Assembly: GCA_947507875.1 (NCBI GenBank)
Contig: CANNQP010000036.1
Location: 1-45,962 of the forward strand
From: Verrucomicrobiaceae bacterium
Lineage (GTDB): Bacteria; Verrucomicrobiota; Verrucomicrobiia; Verrucomicrobiales; Verrucomicrobiaceae
Length of the DNA: 45,962 bases
Direction of reading: 5' to 3'
A model generated the notes under the pieces. That model made no database searches, was not told where the DNA came from, and worked only from the letters and a program-made list of their open reading frames with translations. Position numbers and translations under genes: made by a program. Shown piece after piece: positions 44,801 through 45,962 of this stretch (within the stretch, counting starts at the first letter, position 1; each line of letters opens with the position of its first letter).

Positions 44801-45962
44801 GAAGGTGGTATCTTTGACCTCAATGGTCTTAGCCTCTTCAATGGTGGCATCGCGGGTAACGGCACCATCACAAGCAGTGTGGCGGGTGCGGTCAATCTTA
44901 CCCTCAAAAATGGTTTTGGCGCGGATACAACCTTCAGCGGCTCAATCTCCAATGGTGCAGGCACTCTGAGCCTAACCAAGACGCAAAACGGTGTTCTGAC
45001 CCTGAATGGTCACAATACCTACACGGGAGGAACTACGGTGCAGGCTGGTCGTGTCACCAACGCCACGGGATCCACGGCGGTGCTTGGACGTGTGGAGGCA
45101 CAGACGGTGACTGCCTTGGGCACAGGTGGTGTGACGCTGGAGGGCGGCACCCTCCGCTTGAATGCCGCAACTCTTTTGAATGGAGGCCAAAACATTTCCG
45201 AAGTAATCAATGGTTTCGAATTCGTGCGCTGGGGTGGCATCAATGGCCTAGACATCACGGTTTCTGCTAACTCGGTATCCAACGGCACGGCTCTTCCTGC
45301 TAACACCACATCCTACATCAACGCGGTAACCCAAAATGCTGGCTTGAACAACCTGACAGTCAACGCACCGATTGTCACCTTCGCGGAGGGGGTTATTCAA
45401 GTGAACGGTACGAGCACGTTCAGCCAAGCCAACACGGTCCTGCGCACCGCTGGTGGACGTCTCTTCTTGGCTGGGAAACTGGAGGCGACTGGCAACACGA
45501 TCACCAAGACGGGTGCCAATGACTTGGTTTTGACCAATGGAGCCGCAGGCGCGGGGCAGAACAGTGTCGGGCAGTGGGTCATCTCGGGCGGTATGATCGA
45601 GGCACGCACCGCGACAGGTGACTCCAATCCTTTTGGTGTGAATCCGACCATCGAGGTCAATGTCGGCACAACCGCTGATGCCCGCGGTCTGCGTCTTCTG
45701 ACGGACGGTGATGGCACCAACAACGCTGAGTTGGTCACCACCTACGCCAACACCAACCTTCGCCTTGGTTCCACCTTGGCGGTGAACAGCAACCAGTTCG
45801 TGTCCTCGGGGGGGACGCGTGTTCAAGTGGATCGTGTCTTTGCGAACAACAGCTTCAAGACGGTTCAGGTCAATAACCTCGAAATCGGAGGAGCTCTGGG
45901 TTCTGCTGCTGCTTATTTTGTCTTGGGCAACAACGATTCCATCCGAGTCAATGGCACCACTA
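32822..45962 (+). CDS. Giant autotransporter-associated beta-strand-repeat (PATR) surface protein, 3' partial
   Basis: From ATG 32822 the frame is open to the window end: I read every codon and found no stop over 4,380 codons. The start MITRPTPTSLPERLMRTLRQ leads into a long signal peptide ending near TQVQGA; ATG 32864 (MRTLRQPLCKKVVSSILLAQ) is an equally good start. The mature chain is Gly/Asn/Thr/Ser-rich, very poor in Lys, and I noticed no Cys codon after the signal peptide. It contains about fifteen PATR-type units, for example LTKLGDGTL (about 39.3 kb), LIKRGANSLTLSGANTYQG (42.5 kb), TGNNTYTGTTTI (36.95 kb) and LTLNGHNTYTGGTTVQ (45 kb). Such chains form a beta-helix exported to the cell surface; the expected C-terminal autotransporter barrel or anchor lies beyond the window. 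No Shine-Dalgarno sequence precedes the start. Confidence 0.93.
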   Translation, partial: MITRPTPTSLPERLMRTLRQPLCKKVVSSILLAQFGLWSTQVQGATGVWNVDAAGNWTGTAGNWQGGTIPNAIGDLAIFRNDITAGRTVTLNAPITLGGLKSGDLYGGSVFTFGGTSALTLNAGIGNAFISKFGSATDVISTSGGLSLASATDFNIYTGGFDVNSAVTGSQNIIKNGSGSLTFRNTTGFSGNYIINNGTLNFSGASGATSAQLGTGTGGITLLGNGRQDLVVLGLRSNGPASDGTVVYGGNNNIIVSGGAAINVDRNFDTGANDRVNHQLNNLTFNGGIFRTTSGNSHRLTFAGSTTLLGQTNVFDPLANGTATLANLTLSGAITDGAATSNLIKEGVGRMTISNTANTFDGVTAVKNGILQLGAGANVGAGGVFINGGVLSVPDTATLNAVAATTGGLRLVTQLGISRYALPVVAYSGSANIDGANPLNFDVPIGGAILGIDGVSGTASVNTANIDLSAVGNGSNRVWLSNAIGFDRTYRGTLTNGSSGDLRLLSPTNNLILDTTANLLGGAGATNNLVFGLDHGNAILFTSNNMQNVNAVTSGGTFSGGGTVSVRVNNANTLGTVTVNRGVTLNINGTGLTTPVGTGIVTALGGTISTDATSDAAFGNTDFRLFGGSTLLLDNRSVTGNNTNRRLLSTSSVALTASSLNLASDGGAAGISTQNLSALSYAGGATINIGRDGTTAGSRADLILGSLTRSTVTGARGTLALRQLDAQAATLGTASATSRILVSSGAPTPTNGMVGANIALFGGANMQDGTLPLFATYDVTNGFQAATFTQTAFAGTTTASIVDLNGAAVVAGTQSVQALRFRSTANTHTLTGGSLTLGAAAGAGQGAGLFLVHTADSEVIHTTPITFSTGQEGLIYTSTTGGSSIVRLNGNLTGTNGLTTFGDGALRLGGTNSFGGPLTINAGQVRLASVAAAGPVTGAPTEINVWGGMLFLGASQRFNNNANFYNDARFGNDNVGSSMLNNITVQPRTGSSAPVVVSVQNTTGSNFTTANGVLNLAGPAQFSVVNPLQINGGITGSGNLDKFMNERLIIAGDSSGYTGNINAYSGVLMSYTSAASAKPFGNSNTITIQPGSGLYLAAPSNINAGQVTINSDLGGISSIGQLYVGNPADIPSMTLNSTAPQFKVGLALGAVGYNQDIDQSTLFGGNTYLGGAFGYTGIFTGNLTPAAAGYLLGASQGTLRITKPLTGASNAIIGISMTNTGSRADQTVNNSGGTIQFDTAMTYTGDTILNIGPLLRLSAKNALTGTGNVVLAGGQLRADSVSAQNRMIAPITLTNTVVMTADSTIQMENSAYDFRIGGNLQLAPGSTGVVRALAIATDQPGAAANNAGMLYLDGGISDGPGGSGNHLLKNGVGTMFFTGNNTYTGTTTIQQGLIGINADSDWGLTSGSIQSPGGGIAIWENSFTTARNYSANGGNLHVDVAGGLKLSQDAASVIDGTSSIVKRGLGTLVLNGENAVTGLFAGDGVLQFNNLLSTANSASTGNYSFGGDVTLGGANNGTRYTGGTMRFNFTGTTTRGFVFNNNSNTNFSGGVDVTAGNTLTATGVFSQGTELDYGFKTGPGTLITTGNNTWRALSMNNGILQFSNSTPWANSTGTAADNTLIEMIGGTIRAVNTTANIALANAASTTTYTYGGGMALRMGSGAGFSVLFDTDNILRANQGTLVLETEGATTLGGAAAANSARVLTVNAINSGLARGSAVNNGIFAPHLVGANATGAAFFVENEATNGFRAYAGAVSTSLSGLAPTAIGDISSAQTLTGTNSIYAFRTSADVTGGTLVIPALDNVRTGGILINGSNTISTNLLFDPSSVSAAGAGNLAEALVYVKSGENATLSGSVVSNFFTKFGAGSLTLSGNNTILGDVSVQTGTLRLGSGNAFSRMNSELNINAGATLDLNGNTAVVETIGGNNRIVGVSTAAGTPVGGTITNSSLSPATLAVQAPVNSTFDGVLSGNLKLLKAGIGTLTINGFSASAPDAGVNTHTAGTDIFGYNTTGGLSLNNTTTGLGGGAGGAPAINLYSGQLGLFFSNGTTGINGTQGMQFNNQVVRVGGDAAPATLNVYGPALLNVNQATPSSNTAYGQGNIMTFGAMNLSNATLQITGGNSYRARAEGPITILGSQAAIQTNSDGPSGVLELTGVISGNGALTKLGDGTLRGIVISNPGNTYSGGTNIVAGDVQVTATTGTALGAGPVRVFPDGTLRLAGNGSVNGNNLTTMSRVNALGAVMLDENFNPTVLNSTNFSSIYNTSLQLGQPYFTQSLNLATIGDGKAFLGVGLNGEVNYTAASLGAGVPDEWNPGVGVYRIAPATSSLSFTGADNLLTGNTYLQVGPQRQNVLGGITNGGNPLVIRNSNDFSGGTQITKSASVYIETGGRASGETPLGSGPVEVYGELRVRGAQGSLWNANTSSATNAINLRPGGVVRLHDTDGTNAFQFIGAGGQGRWGDTVGLDLNGGSFIYNAAVNLTSSETIGAITARKAGQLQIFRNSTASAAILNVADISRAERGVLTLQYNGGFLGNNVTTPLSFERITTGSIDGAAISRAGTTTNGTGVVNGGIVAPWIIDRTTNSFVGYDPTSTTGTGFQPLLSAAPGAGQLAYNKIITAGPITTLAAGDVADLTTAAMTLGQNPTLHALRTSQNISPTASFNTMTLTSGGLIGTAGTINPIGAITPGVISPMTLNFGAAGAGEAFIYNSGTFIIQAQMNAAQGLTKFGAGQLQIHSINPGVGAPVVLHEGTTYVRVPYSGSGSAVGQVLNSQDIIVNGGTLNLQSFMANAAGTGTEIASTPGSAQSLLESDIFIRADSALRANGTAQYVRIADLTIGNSAGSSAMNGNSTITLNLQSGIWVRGVTTLAPEARINGSFDGFSQSTLAGIVTGPGGLIKYGNGATTVLNASNDYAGGTTIWGTTNNTAVSTVASGLRGAGTPFSTGDIQIQPGGLLRIADNANIASNAVYLRSDALALGGIGLAHNSVLPSVITSGTPSAGQIKVESTGPFDGVLALDYGYYSQTINPASIANGNWWIGNSQQNDSYYFNPSIGASANGKYLLGGGGNQGSVQFGSVLVSAGRTSLFENVFSGGTANQVRIEIGAQTGDFAWNSPSYINGNLGYVALTTRNSGLVGDVRVNTHTTLGLGNNFALGSGRLIINGGQVRSDVGNNNFITTNITINNNTVLQGDFNTNAGSLALLGNVAMSDVASAGATRVWNMGGGDVTVRGVISGAAGSNLIKRGANSLTLSGANTYQGYTQIDRGSLIIAGNVLPGVAGPLGNSDSPIILGVESTNNSGSLGIGGRSLFARDLMVVAAAGTGVNLVESRTASPVTITGGISLATGTILSLGSAAADTAGFRGGQLDLQGSISGAGAVIIGTTAAAPGNGGTVRVGGGVNGIGENTYTGGTTLHTARVQLNGSSYFTGPASNPTTILSGPLGTGAITFGSGEGNRGAMLEAFGGPVTMVNALNAIAHNNNLNLNFGGNQALTFTRNLDLNSDATLRNRTFVVQNLYQPVTFSGSFTNSGVQGSNLLKSGPGKLILTGTNTHANLLTTDTNYGTGVFIDQGILEVNSNAALGSTATLAAGGSHLAGPADVRLRGGYLAVTSGFTTDRQFILTNSSGGIDVSAGQTLTLTQATAGSFNVRKVGLGTLALNNTANTIATLVIGGGQQLNPSIGFSSHRGGVVSTTAVSGTPFAATAVTIEGGALALIGGGTAQALTIPTVSYGANAAIALSQGTTSSQLTATALTRAGAFNSVNFGTLTVVPSSLANLGVTERVLTSTASLNTTTGGGDILTSPSIFVRLQAAGSDANFARYDATTGVREHNVTTVTTLGASAGTNVADISTANTAGAGNIDIQAIRTSANIAPTDGSTLLRVARGGLIINGNTASTLSANTLFGTGTGASLTEAIVYVREAQTGTSAISGNITARDFTKTGPGLLEVSGASNLLNSNAARLPVLSVQDGTFRFANTDASFLNERRGLALGNSIGHYALNVNEGGIFDLNGLSLFNGGIAGNGTITSSVAGAVNLTLKNGFGADTTFSGSISNGAGTLSLTKTQNGVLTLNGHNTYTGGTTVQAGRVTNATGSTAVLGRVEAQTVTALGTGGVTLEGGTLRLNAATLLNGGQNISEVINGFEFVRWGGINGLDITVSANSVSNGTALPANTTSYINAVTQNAGLNNLTVNAPIVTFAEGVIQVNGTSTFSQANTVLRTAGGRLFLAGKLEATGNTITKTGANDLVLTNGAAGAGQNSVGQWVISGGMIEARTATGDSNPFGVNPTIEVNVGTTADARGLRLLTDGDGTNNAELVTTYANTNLRLGSTLAVNSNQFVSSGGTRVQVDRVFANNSFKTVQVNNLEIGGALGSAAAYFVLGNNDSIRVNGTT
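34858..35560 (+). repeat. Higher-order module copy 1 in the giant protein
   Basis: This in-frame module of about 230 residues runs from SYAGGATINIGRDGTTAG, through LPLFATYDVTNGFQ and VQALRFRSTAN, to GLTTFGDGALRLGG. The order of these landmarks is shared with three later segments. Similarity is clear at protein level but low at DNA level. Confidence 0.6.
37771..38441 (+). repeat. Higher-order module copy 2 in the giant protein
   Basis: Landmarks in order: TYTYGGGMALRMGSG, NQGTLVLE, GIFAPHLVG, AFFVENEATNGFRAY, IYAFRTSADVTGG, GGILINGSNTIS, AEALVYVKSGE and FTKFGAGSLTLSG. It is the clearest copy, together with copy 4. Confidence 0.65.
40264..41023 (+). repeat. Higher-order module copy 3 in the giant protein
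   Basis: Landmarks in order: QLQIFRNSTASAAIL, ERGVLTLQY, GIVAPWIID, SFVGYDPTSTTGTGF, LHALRTSQNISP, GGLIGTAGTINP, GEAFIYNSGTF and LTKFGAGQLQIHS. Confidence 0.6.
43973..44644 (+). repeat. Higher-order module copy 4 in the giant protein
   Basis: Landmarks in order: SYGANAAIALSQGTTSSQL, NFGTLTVV, SIFVRLQAAG, NFARYDATTGVRE, IQAIRTSANIAPTDG, GGLIINGNTAST, TEAIVYVREAQ and FTKTGPGLLEVSG. Confidence 0.65.

Noticed and set aside
33428..45826. Many minus-strand open frames (e.g. 36434-37282, 40079-40771, 45248-45826)
   Set aside because: They all lie antisense to the giant PATR frame, have low-complexity Arg/Val/Pro-rich or Thr/His-rich translations without family motifs, and are explained by the codon use of the sense gene.
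1..45962. tRNA, rRNA, CRISPR, IS or prophage signatures
   Set aside because: None was seen on either strand: no cloverleaf-type sequence, no regularly spaced direct repeats, and no transposase, integrase or phage structural genes.

Overview
The window looks like a chromosomal segment of a Verrucomicrobiota bacterium (Prosthecobacter/Verrucomicrobium-like). This is inferred from the combination of a DUF1501/DUF1549/DUF1553 'Planctomycete cytochrome' operon, a giant autotransporter-associated beta-strand-repeat (PATR) protein, a TonB-dependent receptor (so a diderm), moderately high GC, and many start codons without a Shine-Dalgarno sequence. No 16S or other decisive taxonomic marker was read. 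I found no tRNA, rRNA, CRISPR array, IS element or prophage.

Layout. 1-2 kb: the end of a PIN-domain (DUF3368-like) gene and a type I DNA methylase (hsdM) with no hsdS or hsdR after it. 2-5.5 kb (minus strand): rpoA-rplQ closed by a strong terminator, then a P-loop NTPase and an ABC ATPase. 5.7-8.6 kb (plus): a secreted L,D-transpeptidase and lepA. 8.6-13.4 kb (minus): a compact signalling operon in the order CnrY-like anti-sigma, CnrX-like periplasmic metal sensor, ECF sigma factor, TonB-dependent receptor, PNPOx-like protein and an unknown protein. 13.4-15.7 kb (minus): plsC, cmk and a UbiA-type prenyltransferase, with a divergent PAS histidine kinase (plus). 17.1-27.6 kb (minus): a six-gene operon of three tandem Tat-exported DUF1501 proteins, a DUF1549/DUF1553 cytochrome-like protein, a PPC/IPT-like exported protein and a cytochrome-c/WD40 protein. 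28.5-32.3 kb: an RpiB-GlyA fusion, a parvulin-type isomerase and ribF. 32.8 kb to the right edge: one uninterrupted reading frame of at least 4,380 codons encoding a Gly/Asn/Thr-rich, apparently cysteine-free surface protein of PATR type, cut off by the window end.

Most notable: (1) the giant frame, which contains not only PATR motifs but a higher-order module of about 220 residues present four times; (2) the CnrYXH-like cassette, whose sensor keeps all five CnrX metal ligands at identical spacing but sits in front of a TonB receptor instead of a cation efflux pump; (3) the in-frame RpiB-SHMT fusion; (4) three DUF1501 paralogues to one DUF1553 partner, with matching coiled coils in the last two proteins of that operon. 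All functional statements rest on reading motifs by eye; no database search was run.
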